A stretch of DNA of 64,000 nt from Neobacillus cucumis (lineage in GTDB: Bacteria > Bacillota > Bacilli > Bacillales_B > DSM-18226). The notes under the pieces were generated by a model that saw only the letters and a program-made list of their open reading frames with translations, was not told the origin of the DNA and did no database searches. The stretch spans positions 1 to 64,000 of the forward strand of contig NZ_JAMBOH010000017.1 in assembly GCF_023715505.1 (NCBI RefSeq), read 5' to 3'. Of this stretch, positions 39,232 to 48,777 are shown piece by piece (positions within the stretch are counted from its first letter, which is position 1; every line of letters begins with the position of its first letter). The position numbers were made by a program, and so were the translations under genes.

Positions 39232-40866
39232 ATGAAGAAAAAGAAAAAAATGAGTTTTTTAGTAACGGCTGCACTTGTTACAAGTTTACTAGCTTCAGGT
39301 TGTTCGAATTCGGCCAGTTCGAAAAAAGAGGCAGATGGGGCCAATTCATCACCAAAGTATGAACTGAAAAATATCAATTTTCCATTAGATAAAAAGGTGA
39401 CATTAAAATTTTTAACACAAAGTTCACCAATTGCGCCAAAGGATCCAAATGATAAATTAATTTGGAAAAGAGTAGAAAAGGATACAAATGTTCATATCGA
39501 TTGGACGAATTACCCTTGGGAACAATTTGGAGATAAAAGAAACTTGGAGCTTGCTAGCGGCGACCTGCCGGATGCCGTTTTTCATGCTGGCTTAAGTGAT
39601 AATGATATCCTGAGATACGCGAAACAAGGAGTTATTGTCCCTGTAGAAACACTAATTGATAAATATATGCCAAATTTCAAGAAAGTTTTAGATACTCGCC
39701 CGGAATACAAAAAATTAATTACTGCTTCGGATGGGCATATCTATTCCTTCCCATGGATCGAGGAACTTGGCAATGGGAAAGAAGCGATTCAAGCGTTAGA
39801 TGACATACCTTGGATTAATAAGAAATGGTTAGATGAGTTAGGTTTAAAAATGCCGACAACTACTGATGAGTTAGAAAAGGTTTTGATTGCGTTTAAAGAA
39901 AAGAAGCCAGAGGGAAAAAATGATATCATTCCGATGTCGTTCATGATCAACCATGGCGGTGAAGATCCAGCTATGCTCTTAGGTGCCTTCGGGTCAGGCG
40001 ATAACTATGATCATTATGTAGTATCAGAAGATAAGAAAGTCATGTATACAGCAAACCAAGAGGGATATAAAAAGGGAATTGAATGGCTTCACCAGCTGCA
40101 ACAAAAAGGTTTAATCGATAAGGAGGCCTTTACGCAAGATTGGAATACGTATGTGGCCAAAGGGAAGAACGGCCGCTACGGCTTATACTTTACGTGGGAC
40201 AGAGCCAATATTTCTGGTAATAATGAAGATTATGTTCCACTTCCTCCATTAAAAGGACCAGATGGGCAGATCAATGTAACAAGGACCAATGGATATGGTT
40301 TTGATAGGGGCCGAATGGTCGTAACAAGTGCAAACAAGAATCTTGAATTAACAGCAAAATGGATTGATAAGGCTTATGAACCAATTCAATCTGTACAAAA
40401 TAACTGGGGTACTTATGGAGATAAGAAGCAACAAAATATCTTTGAACTTACCAGCAATGGTTCTCTAAAACATTTACCGCTTGGTTCCACTTCACCTTGG
40501 GATTTAAGGCAAAAAACAAATGTTGATGGGCCTTTGGCAGTTTTAGATAACTACTATGGAACGGTAACGACCATGCCAGATGATGCTGCTTGGAGACTTG
40601 ATATCCTGCATAAAATATATGTTCCTTCTATGAAAGCAACCTATAATTATCCACCAATTTTCTTAGATAAAGACGATCAAGATCAATTAACACAACTGGA
40701 GACAGTGGTAAAACCATATGTAGAAAGAAAGAAAGCGGAATGGATTTTAAAAGGCGGTATTGAAAAACAATGGGACGACTATTTAAAACAATTGGACAAA
40801 AACGGCCTTCCAAAACTATTAGACATTAAACAAAAGGCATTAGATAAGTATAATGGCGGGGAATAA
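39232..40866 (+). CDS. ABC substrate-binding lipoprotein (LplA type)
   Basis: A 544-residue extracellular binding protein, longer than CUT1 MsmE proteins, as usual for the LplA group. Lipobox LASGC (Cys near residue 24), then NSASSKKEADGANSSPKY linker and the bilobal fold (KFLTQSSPIAPKDPNDKLIWKRV near the N-terminus). It works with the two permeases upstream. The neighbouring fructokinase and GH32 genes suggest fructo-oligosaccharides or levan/inulin fragments as ligand. A 228-base gap containing a GC-rich repeat separates it from the permeases. Confidence 0.9.
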   Translation: MKKKKKMSFLVTAALVTSLLASGCSNSASSKKEADGANSSPKYELKNINFPLDKKVTLKFLTQSSPIAPKDPNDKLIWKRVEKDTNVHIDWTNYPWEQFGDKRNLELASGDLPDAVFHAGLSDNDILRYAKQGVIVPVETLIDKYMPNFKKVLDTRPEYKKLITASDGHIYSFPWIEELGNGKEAIQALDDIPWINKKWLDELGLKMPTTTDELEKVLIAFKEKKPEGKNDIIPMSFMINHGGEDPAMLLGAFGSGDNYDHYVVSEDKKVMYTANQEGYKKGIEWLHQLQQKGLIDKEAFTQDWNTYVAKGKNGRYGLYFTWDRANISGNNEDYVPLPPLKGPDGQINVTRTNGYGFDRGRMVVTSANKNLELTAKWIDKAYEPIQSVQNNWGTYGDKKQQNIFELTSNGSLKHLPLGSTSPWDLRQKTNVDGPLAVLDNYYGTVTTMPDDAAWRLDILHKIYVPSMKATYNYPPIFLDKDDQDQLTQLETVVKPYVERKKAEWILKGGIEKQWDDYLKQLDKNGLPKLLDIKQKALDKYNGGE

Positions 40867-40900
40867 GTTAGTAGACTATTAAATTAAGGAATGACCATCC

Positions 40901-40939
40901 AAGCCGAAACAGAATTTCGTTTCTGTTCGGCTTATTTTT
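40901..40939 (+). terminator. intrinsic terminator inside the fructan gene row
   Basis: AAGCCGAAACAGAA-tttcg-TTTCTGTTCGGCTT followed by ATTTTT. It would reduce or end transcription between the importer genes and the fructokinase/GH32 pair. Confidence 0.85.
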
Positions 40940-40960
40940 CATAAAGTTAGGTGAGTAGAC

Positions 40961-41950
40961 ATGTTCGATGTAACGGCATTGGGTGAAGTATTGATAGACT
41001 TTACGCCAGCAGGGAAATCAGAAAGTGGTGAAGTTCAGTTTGAAAGGAATCCAGGAGGAGCCCCAGCATACGTTCTTGCAGCACTAGCTAAGTTAGGAAA
41101 GAAAACAGCGTTTATTGGTAAGGTAGGTAATGATCAGTTTGGTCATTATTTACATTCTGTATTAGGTAAGAATGACATCAACACGAAGGGCCTTGTGTTC
41201 TCGAATGAGATAAATACAACACTAGCTTTTGTACATTTAGATGAACAAGGGGATCGGTCTTTCAGTTTTTATCGTAATCCTGGGGCAGATATGATGTTAA
41301 AGGAGCAAGAAGTCAATCTAGAGTTATTAGATCATACGCGTATCTTCCATTTCGGAACGATCTCCATGACACATGAACCTGCTGCATCTGCCACTTTAAT
41401 GGCGATTAAGTATGCGAAGGAAAAGGGCCTCCTCATCTCATTTGACCCAAATTTAAGAGTTAATCTTTGGGGGAATTTGAGCCGCGCAAAGGAGATGTTT
41501 ACTATTGGTTTAGGATATGCCAATGTCTTAAAAATATCTGAAGAAGAGCTAGATTTTATTTCAGGCACGAAAGATCCTGATAAGGGTACGGCCTATATCT
41601 ATGACCAATTTCATACTGAATTAATCTTCGTTACCATGGGAGGAGAAGGCTGCTTCTACCGTTTAGGAGAAAAAGTGGGGAAATGCAGCGGCTATGAGGT
41701 AGTGTCAAATGATACAACGGGTGCAGGAGATGCCTTTTTAGCAGGCGTTCTTTATCAAATTCTTGAGTATAATCGTTCGCTCTCTGAATTGACTTTAAAT
41801 GATGTAAAACAAATAGTATTATTTGCGAATGCCGTAGGAGCCTTAGCAACAACAAAAAAAGGGGCAATCCCGGCAATGCCCTTAATAGAAGAAATTAGCG
41901 CATTAAGAGACAGCCAAGTATTAATTAAAAGGGGAATGGAATCATTATGA
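40961..41950 (+). CDS. PfkB-family fructokinase
   Basis: A 329-residue ribokinase-fold sugar kinase. The N-terminal FDVTALGEVLIDF and NPGGAPAYVLAALAKLG motif bind sugar, and DTTGAGDAFLAG supplies the anion hole with catalytic base D257. The closest family type is bacterial fructokinase, which phosphorylates fructose at C6. Its stop overlaps the start of the GH32 gene by 4 bases, so both are translated together: GH32 releases fructose and this kinase traps it. AGGTGAG precedes the ATG. Confidence 0.9.
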   Translation: MFDVTALGEVLIDFTPAGKSESGEVQFERNPGGAPAYVLAALAKLGKKTAFIGKVGNDQFGHYLHSVLGKNDINTKGLVFSNEINTTLAFVHLDEQGDRSFSFYRNPGADMMLKEQEVNLELLDHTRIFHFGTISMTHEPAASATLMAIKYAKEKGLLISFDPNLRVNLWGNLSRAKEMFTIGLGYANVLKISEEELDFISGTKDPDKGTAYIYDQFHTELIFVTMGGEGCFYRLGEKVGKCSGYEVVSNDTTGAGDAFLAGVLYQILEYNRSLSELTLNDVKQIVLFANAVGALATTKKGAIPAMPLIEEISALRDSQVLIKRGMESL

Positions 41951-43422
41951 TCAACGTTGATATGAAAGAAAAGTTTCGTCCACAGTATCATTTTTCACCC
42001 GAATCGAACTGGATGAATGATCCAAATGGAATGGTTTATTATGCCGGGGAGTACCATTTGTTTTATCAGCACCATCCTTACGGTACGACATGGGGGCCTA
42101 TGCATTGGGGGCATGCTGTAAGCAAAGATTTAATTCATTGGGATCACCATCCAATCGCTTTGGCACCTGACGAGCATGGAGACATATTTTCTGGCAGTGT
42201 GGTGGTCGATTGGAATGATTCAACAGGTTTTTTTAAAGGTGCATCTGGACTTGTAGCCATTTTTACACATGCGGATCAATACCCGAATTCAGACCGTCCA
42301 AGACAAAGGCAGAGTCTTGCCTATAGTACAGATCGTGGACGTACTTGGATTAAATATGAAGGAAATCCCGTCTTAGCTGATGAATCAATCACTGATTTCC
42401 GTGATCCAAAAGTATTTTGGCATGAGGAGACCCATAAGTGGATTATGATTCTTGCTGCAGGGAACCATGTTCGGTTCTATGCTTCACACAATCTAAAGTC
42501 TTGGGAGTTTGCAAGCGAGTTCGGTTCCCAATCCGGGTCCCATGCTGGTGTATGGGAGTGTCCTGACATCTTCAAATTACCAGTTGTCGGAGTTGAAAAT
42601 ACCAGCAAGTGGGTAATGATCGTTAGTATTGGCAACGACTCCGCTTATATTGAAGGATCAAGAACGCAGTACTTTATAGGTCAGTTTGATGGTATATCGT
42701 TTACAAACGAGAATTCGGATGACACAGTTCTTTGGCTGGATTATGGACGAGATAATTATGCCGGTGTAACTTGGTCTGATATCTCGCATGAAGATGGACG
42801 GCGGATCTTTATTGGCTGGATGAGTAATTGGAAATATGCAAATGAAACACCAACCGTCGGGTGGAGAAGTGCCGTAACCCTTCCTAGGGAGTTAACATTA
42901 AAAGAAACTTCTGATGGCGTTAGACTTATTCAAACTCCAGTGGCTGAGCTTGAAAAAATCAGACGGGAAAAACGGTCATGGAATCAGCTCTTCATTGAAC
43001 CAGGGAAACATGTATCACTTGACGTTTCTGGAGAACAGTCAGAAATTATAGCTGAATTTGAACTTGAGTCGGCAACAGAATTTGGTATCAAAATCCGAAA
43101 ATCTGATTCTGAGGAAACCATTATAGGATATGATGCTGTAAATGAATTCCTATTTATTAATCGGATTAACTCAGGAGTTACTGAGTTTAACGAATATTTC
43201 CCATGTTTACATGGAGCCTCGTTAAAGGCGGAGAATAATCGAATTAAACTGCACATTTTAGTAGACAGTTCATCTGTTGAGATTTTTGCGAACAATGGCC
43301 AAGTGGTGATCACAGATTTAATCTTCCCTGATCCTAAAAGTACAGGGATTGAATTATATACTACAAATAAGAAGGTTAAATTAGCCTCGTTAGTCATCGT
43401 TCAATTGGCTTCAATTTTTTAA
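41947..43422 (+). CDS. GH32 beta-fructofuranosidase, intracellular
   Basis: A 491-residue GH32 enzyme without signal peptide. Catalytic motifs are complete: nucleophile D25 in WMNDPNG, transition-state stabiliser D153 in FRDP, and acid/base E204 in WECPD. A C-terminal beta-sandwich (about 340-490) follows the five-bladed propeller. Because import here is by ABC transporter rather than PTS, the substrates should be unphosphorylated sucrose, kestose or fructo-oligosaccharides rather than sucrose-6-phosphate, though the fold cannot separate the two. It overlaps the fructokinase gene by 4 bases. Confidence 0.92.
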   Translation: MINVDMKEKFRPQYHFSPESNWMNDPNGMVYYAGEYHLFYQHHPYGTTWGPMHWGHAVSKDLIHWDHHPIALAPDEHGDIFSGSVVVDWNDSTGFFKGASGLVAIFTHADQYPNSDRPRQRQSLAYSTDRGRTWIKYEGNPVLADESITDFRDPKVFWHEETHKWIMILAAGNHVRFYASHNLKSWEFASEFGSQSGSHAGVWECPDIFKLPVVGVENTSKWVMIVSIGNDSAYIEGSRTQYFIGQFDGISFTNENSDDTVLWLDYGRDNYAGVTWSDISHEDGRRIFIGWMSNWKYANETPTVGWRSAVTLPRELTLKETSDGVRLIQTPVAELEKIRREKRSWNQLFIEPGKHVSLDVSGEQSEIIAEFELESATEFGIKIRKSDSEETIIGYDAVNEFLFINRINSGVTEFNEYFPCLHGASLKAENNRIKLHILVDSSSVEIFANNGQVVITDLIFPDPKSTGIELYTTNKKVKLASLVIVQLASIF

Positions 43423-43496
43423 TGACTACATCCAGTTTTGTTTTTTCTGAACTGCTGAAGTTAATTGTTATTTCAAATTAAATGAATTATTTGAGT

Positions 43497-43534
43497 AAGG
43501 GCAGATTTCAACCTGAGTGAACCTGCCCTTTTTC
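43497..43534 (+). terminator. intrinsic terminator
   Basis: AAGGGCAG and CTGCCCTTTTT form a stem with a T-tail after the GH32 gene, 43 bases before the oxidoreductase gene. Confidence 0.75.
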
Positions 43535-43576
43535 ATCCATTAATTGAGTATAAAACACTTTATAGGAGGGCATTTC

Positions 43577-44701
43577 ATGCAATTAGGCTTTATTGGCTGT
43601 GGAGTTATTTCAATTGAGCATGTTGAAGGATTAGCGGAGTTAAAGAGCAAAGGACTGGAAACATTTGAATTGTCAGCAGTATGTGACATTCAGGTTGAAA
43701 GAGCTGAAAATTTTTCTATAGAGGTAGAAAAAAGGTTAGGTAAACGGCCAGCTGTATATTCTGATTATCGTGTGATGTTAGAAAAAGAACAATTAAATGC
43801 CGTTTCTGTTTTGGTCAATCATGATCTGCATCATTCAGTAGCGGAAGATTGCTTTGCTGCAGGGGTAAATGTGCAAATGCAAAAGCCGTTAGCCATTTCC
43901 CCGTCTTTTGGTCAGAAAATGATTTCTGATGCCAAAAAGTATAATCGTATTCTAACAGTTTCAGAACCAAGTGTGTTAGGTGCAGCAAATGTTGCGATGG
44001 TGAATGCTGTAAAAGATGGAATAATTGGTTCTGTTTCTTTAATTATGGATTATGCGACAGTTTCTTTAAATCGAGGATTTTTCGCTGGTACTCCGTGGAG
44101 GCATATGAAGGGTAAGGCTGGGGCTGGCTGGATTAATGACCATGGTGTACATCGAACACACTTCTTCACTGAAATTAATGGTGCGATTGATGAGGTTTTT
44201 GCCTATACAGAAATTTTTGAAAAAGAATTAAGTAATGGAGAGGTGACAATTAAACCTACTGGAGAAGATACTGCGGTTACTGTGTTTAAATTTAATAATG
44301 GGGGACTTGGACATTGGATGTGTGCCACATCGGCTCATGGTGAAAGAACCGGGGGTGTATGGATTTATGGGAATAAAGGATGTCTTCGTCCTGGACAGCA
44401 TGTAGCACTTGATGATGGAAGAAGAATTTTGATACCAGAATTAATAGAAAGATATGCATCGGATATTGTTACACATCCATTTGCCCATTCATATGTGGAA
44501 TTATGGGATGCAATTATTAAAAATAAGACACCTATTTCTGGTGCTCAAAGAGGCCTAGAAGCATTAGGCATTGTATTTGCTGCACTAGAATCCGCAACAA
44601 TTGGCCAGCCAGTCAAAGTTAAAGACATCCTAAATGGTAAAAAGCACAAGTATGAAGATACAGTTTTTGATGAGATGGAATCTGAAGAAGTAAATTTATA
44701 A
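43577..44701 (+). CDS. Gfo/Idh/MocA-family oxidoreductase, atypical
   Basis: A 374-residue NAD(P)-dependent oxidoreductase. The Rossmann motif is GFIGCGVIS at the N-terminus, and the C-terminal domain carries NDHGVHRTHF, the usual DxxxH-type catalytic segment. The normally conserved EKP motif reads VQMQKPLAI here, so Glu is replaced by Gln while the catalytic Lys remains. ATG 43577 is taken with AGGAGGG 7 bases upstream. It lies between the two GH32 genes, so it may act on a fructan-derived sugar. Function otherwise unknown. Confidence 0.85.
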   Translation: MQLGFIGCGVISIEHVEGLAELKSKGLETFELSAVCDIQVERAENFSIEVEKRLGKRPAVYSDYRVMLEKEQLNAVSVLVNHDLHHSVAEDCFAAGVNVQMQKPLAISPSFGQKMISDAKKYNRILTVSEPSVLGAANVAMVNAVKDGIIGSVSLIMDYATVSLNRGFFAGTPWRHMKGKAGAGWINDHGVHRTHFFTEINGAIDEVFAYTEIFEKELSNGEVTIKPTGEDTAVTVFKFNNGGLGHWMCATSAHGERTGGVWIYGNKGCLRPGQHVALDDGRRILIPELIERYASDIVTHPFAHSYVELWDAIIKNKTPISGAQRGLEALGIVFAALESATIGQPVKVKDILNGKKHKYEDTVFDEMESEEVNL

Positions 44702-44760
44702 TCGAGCTCTAATAAAGATATGAATCTAGTAATTAGTGTAATTGGAAGAGAGGGCAATGG

Positions 44761-47700
44761 ATGAAATCGACTTTGAAAAAATGGGCTTTTGTATTTTTGT
44801 CAATCGTGCTTATCACGGCTGCAATGGGAACGATTTTTACTCATCCTACGACAGGCATGGCAACTGAATCGACAGAAAGCGGGGAGGGTTCAACTATTAA
44901 TGAAAACACAACCAAAGCAAATACAAATCTAACAGACTGGCAAGTGAAAGGGAAAGGCACATTAGAAGACACAGAACAGGGACTTTTGCTCACTTCAGAA
45001 CCTAAAGAAAATGTCATGGCGATATCGGGTGTTACAACTGAAGATTTTATTTATGAAGCTGATGTAAAAATCATCGACAGGAACGCAGACGCCACATTAG
45101 TGTTCCGATCAAATGAAGATGGCTGGGACTCGTACATGCTGCAAATCGTGCCAAACGCGGGAATTATTCGTCTTCGTGATGCTCGTGATGAGTCGAGATT
45201 AAAAGTTGAACACCAAGTGAACCTGCAAGAAGGGGGGATCTATCACCTGAAGGTAAAGGCGGTTGGTGATCATCTCCAAGTTTATTGGGGGGATCATTAT
45301 GCTCCTGTCATTGATGTTCATAACAATCTATATAAGAAGGGATTACTTGGTCTCAACGTATGGGATGGATCAGCCATATTTCAAAATGTAAACGCTAGCA
45401 AACTATCTACCAATCTAGGCTCCTATCAATATAAGGAAGGAAGCTGGGAACCAGCCATTAAAGGTCTAAAGGGAATGGCCATTGACGGGGTGAAAGCCAA
45501 GCAAATCTTTAAAAGATGTGAAAGCGACTTTGTTCTTGAAGGAAATATATCATTTGACCAAGATCTAGCGGAAGCTGGCCTTTTATTTCGTACAAATGAG
45601 CAAGGAACTACGGGTTATCAAGCGGTACTTATCAAAGAAGGAAACTCGGTCAAAGCTCAATTAGAGAAAGCGGACGGTACTGTACTTAAAACATCAGACC
45701 GCACTTATAAATCTCAAGAAGGTACCATACACCATCTTGAAATTATCACAAACGGCGATCAAATTGAACTTTATGTTGATGGATATACGGATGCAGCAGT
45801 AAATGCGACGGATACGAGTAACAGCACAGGCTTTGCTGGTTTTACCGTTGTATCAGGGACTGCATACTTCCAAGATACTTATCTTGTTCCAGCATCAAGC
45901 TATTATACGGAAAAATATCGGCCAGATTATCATTATACTCCAGCCCGCGGATCTGTAAGTGATCCGAATGGACTCGTTTATTACGAAGGAGAATATCACT
46001 TATTCCATCAGGATGGAGGAACTTGGGCTCATGCAGTTAGTAAAGATTTGGTAAATTGGAAGCGCCTTCCTATTGCGTTACCATGGAATGATTACGGACA
46101 TGTATGGTCTGGTTCTGCCATAGCAGATGTAACAAATACCTCCGGTTTATTCACTAATGCTGGTGGTAAAGGGCTGATTGCCTACTATACTTCATTTAAC
46201 CCAGATGGACCTAATGGGAATCAGCGGGTCGGTCTTGCCTATAGTACCGATCAAGGGCGTACCTGGAAATATTCAACAGAGCACCCCATCGTTATCGAGA
46301 ATCCGGGTAAGAATGGTGACGATCTAGGTGGGTGGGATTTCCGTGATCCAAAGGTGGTCCGAGATGAGACGAACAATCGGTGGATTATGGTTGTATCTGG
46401 AGGAGACCACATTCGCTTCTTTACTTCAATAAACTTAATAGATTGGAAGCTTACCGATAATTTTGGTTATGGAGATTATGTTCGCGGTGGTGTTTGGGAA
46501 TGTCCTGATCTCTTCGAACTTCCGGTAGACGGTACAGGGGAGAAGAAATGGGTTCTGATGATCAGTACAGGAGCCAATCCGAAGACACAAGGATCCGATG
46601 CGGAGTATTTTATTGGTAATCTAACAGCTGAGGGAAAATTTATTAATGATAATCCAGCGGGTGCGGTACTGAAAACGGATTACGGGAAGGAGTTCTATGC
46701 GTCGACGTCCTTTGCCAATATGCCTGATAACCGCCGTGTAATGTTGGCGTGGATGACCAACTGGGATTATCCATTTGCTTTCCCGACGACGGGCTGGAAG
46801 GGAGAACTGACGATTCCAAGAGAAGTAAGATTGCTGAAAACTGTTGATGGAATCAGACTTGCACAAGCACCGATTAAAGAGCTGCAGTCCATTCGCAGTA
46901 CTCTATTTCAGGCGCAAAATAAGGTAGTCAATTCGACCAATGCTTCCAACTTATTGAAGGGAATCTACTCAGGAGCCTTCGAGATAGAAGTAGAGGTCGA
47001 AATCCCTGCTGACAGTAAGACAAGCGAATTTGGATTTCATGTTCGTGAAGGAGCTGGCCAAAAAACGGTTGTTGGGTATAAAACAGAGGAGAATCAATTA
47101 TTTGTTGATCGTGCCGAGTCAGGAGAGACTGATTTCTCCAGCCTTTTTTCTACTTTACATGAAGCTCCTTTAAAACCAAATAATAAACGTATTAAAATGA
47201 ATATATTTGTAGATGAATCTTCGATTGAAGTATTTGCTAATGATGGAAAAGTAGTTTTTTCTGATGTCATTTTCCCTGATCCATCAAGTCGAAGCATGAA
47301 CTTCTACACAAAGGGTGGAGAGGTGAATGTTTTATCCTTAAAAGTCCATTCGCTATCCAATACTTGGAGGCCATACGGTGATGAGGGTACCAGTATTGTC
47401 ATGGATTCAAATCAAAAAGAGATGAATATTGGTGATTCTCTTACTTTATTTGCTTCAGTGAAAAATGGAAAAGGAAAGGGAACTAAGCCAATTGAGTGGA
47501 AATCGAGTAATCCGAATGTAGTGAAGGTTGCCTCTGCAGCTGACTCCAAAGCCGTGCTTAAAGCAGGAAGCAAAGGTGAAGCGACCATTACCGCCTATCT
47601 ACCAAATGGAAAAGCTTCTGCAAGTGTTGTGGTAAGAGTGTACGATGGTGAATTTTATACGAATCTGACTGGATGGAAATCAGATCTGTCTTCCTCCCAC

Positions 47701-48552
47701 TGGACCATCACCGAAAATGGAATTCGTGGTACGTATACAAGTGATGCCAACTATATGGCCAAGGAAACAGCGGGAGACTTTACGTATGAAACAGATATGG
47801 TGCTGGGACAATCAGGAGGGGCAGGTTCCATCTTGTTCCGGGCAAGTGAAGACGGAAGAAGTGGTTATTACCTCAATCTTGATCCGAATATGAAGGCTTT
47901 TCGTCTATTTTACAAGATTGACGGTGGCTTTGAGGACCGTATGGTCATAGCGAAAGTCCCTGCCTTTATTCAACCAGGAAAGACATATAAGGTGAAAATC
48001 GAAGCGAAAGGTCCTTACATCCAGATCTATGTGGATGGCCAGAAAGTCATGGATTTACAGGATGGGACCTTTGCAGAAGGTCATTTTGGTTTAAATGTAT
48101 TTGGAGGTCAAGTTTCCTATCAGAATGTGAATGTAAGCAATCTGTCTTCAGCTGATTTAACTGTTACAAGCTTTACAAATAAAGTACTAGGCAAAGCGCT
48201 TTATACAGCTAAGTCAGAAAACGGGGAGCCTGTGACAATAACTGATGCTGACAAAGCTACAGATTGGACTTTAATTCCAACTGGTGACGAATATGGTTCT
48301 TATTCGATACGTACTGAGGGCGGCAGGGCACTTGACCTGGATACGGGGCAAAATAAAATTCAGCTCTATAATTATCTAGGCTATAACAATCAGCGCTGGA
48401 TTCTTATAAAAAATGAGAATGGAACGGTAACCATTACATCTGTTCATAACGGGAGGGCACTTGAAATATCAGAAGAGGGCAGTTTGACATTAAACGATTG
48501 GAATCCAGATTTAGAGAGCCAGCAGTGGACCCTTTCATCTGAAATTAGATAA
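44761..48552 (+). CDS. secreted multidomain GH32 fructanase
   Basis: A 1263-residue exported enzyme. A signal peptide covers residues 1-36, followed by two jelly-roll LamG/DUF1080-like domains (about 55-215 and 216-378). The GH32 catalytic module (380-870) has D401 in SVSDPNG, D529 in FRDP and E580 in WECPD. A bacterial Ig-like (Big_2) domain (about 880-962), a third jelly-roll domain (about 965-1135) and a ricin-B-like lectin with NQRW and SQQW motifs (1140-1263) follow. The usual WMN before DPNG is replaced by SVS. There is no LPxTG or transmembrane anchor. It probably degrades levan or inulin outside the cell for the LplABC-type importer. Confidence 0.9.
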   Translation: MKSTLKKWAFVFLSIVLITAAMGTIFTHPTTGMATESTESGEGSTINENTTKANTNLTDWQVKGKGTLEDTEQGLLLTSEPKENVMAISGVTTEDFIYEADVKIIDRNADATLVFRSNEDGWDSYMLQIVPNAGIIRLRDARDESRLKVEHQVNLQEGGIYHLKVKAVGDHLQVYWGDHYAPVIDVHNNLYKKGLLGLNVWDGSAIFQNVNASKLSTNLGSYQYKEGSWEPAIKGLKGMAIDGVKAKQIFKRCESDFVLEGNISFDQDLAEAGLLFRTNEQGTTGYQAVLIKEGNSVKAQLEKADGTVLKTSDRTYKSQEGTIHHLEIITNGDQIELYVDGYTDAAVNATDTSNSTGFAGFTVVSGTAYFQDTYLVPASSYYTEKYRPDYHYTPARGSVSDPNGLVYYEGEYHLFHQDGGTWAHAVSKDLVNWKRLPIALPWNDYGHVWSGSAIADVTNTSGLFTNAGGKGLIAYYTSFNPDGPNGNQRVGLAYSTDQGRTWKYSTEHPIVIENPGKNGDDLGGWDFRDPKVVRDETNNRWIMVVSGGDHIRFFTSINLIDWKLTDNFGYGDYVRGGVWECPDLFELPVDGTGEKKWVLMISTGANPKTQGSDAEYFIGNLTAEGKFINDNPAGAVLKTDYGKEFYASTSFANMPDNRRVMLAWMTNWDYPFAFPTTGWKGELTIPREVRLLKTVDGIRLAQAPIKELQSIRSTLFQAQNKVVNSTNASNLLKGIYSGAFEIEVEVEIPADSKTSEFGFHVREGAGQKTVVGYKTEENQLFVDRAESGETDFSSLFSTLHEAPLKPNNKRIKMNIFVDESSIEVFANDGKVVFSDVIFPDPSSRSMNFYTKGGEVNVLSLKVHSLSNTWRPYGDEGTSIVMDSNQKEMNIGDSLTLFASVKNGKGKGTKPIEWKSSNPNVVKVASAADSKAVLKAGSKGEATITAYLPNGKASASVVVRVYDGEFYTNLTGWKSDLSSSHWTITENGIRGTYTSDANYMAKETAGDFTYETDMVLGQSGGAGSILFRASEDGRSGYYLNLDPNMKAFRLFYKIDGGFEDRMVIAKVPAFIQPGKTYKVKIEAKGPYIQIYVDGQKVMDLQDGTFAEGHFGLNVFGGQVSYQNVNVSNLSSADLTVTSFTNKVLGKALYTAKSENGEPVTITDADKATDWTLIPTGDEYGSYSIRTEGGRALDLDTGQNKIQLYNYLGYNNQRWILIKNENGTVTITSVHNGRALEISEEGSLTLNDWNPDLESQQWTLSSEIR

Positions 48553-48563
48553 AGTTCAAAAAG

Positions 48564-48602
48564 AAAAGCATTCGCAGTGCCTCACGCACGGAATGCTTTT
48601 TC
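48564..48602 (+). terminator. intrinsic terminator
   Basis: AAAAGCATTC and GAATGCTTTTT form a 10-bp stem with a T-tail, closing the fructan locus. Confidence 0.88.
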
Positions 48603-48636
48603 CTTTGTGTTCGTAGTAAGCTTGATACAAAAATAG

Positions 48637-48697
48637 CAAAATAGTATATGTTTTCATTAGATGGTCTATGTTTTATTATCTTTATACGATATAAGAT
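48637..48697 (+). promoter_or_regulatory. AraC-type direct-repeat operator and promoter, copy 1
   Basis: ATGTTTT at 48648-48654 and 48668-48674 are 20 bp apart, preceded by AGCAAAATAGT. TAAGAT (48692-48697) follows the second repeat after 17 bp and serves as the -10. The same layout recurs at 54819 and 56901. TTTAAGCGCTTTCT (48709-48722) just downstream is a partial cre match (12 of 14). Confidence 0.75.
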
Positions 48698-48777
48698 AAG
48701 TTTATGATTTTAAGCGCTTTCTCTATAGAAATAGTAAGATACGGATGATGAAAATAGGATTGGGGGAGGAATAGAAC

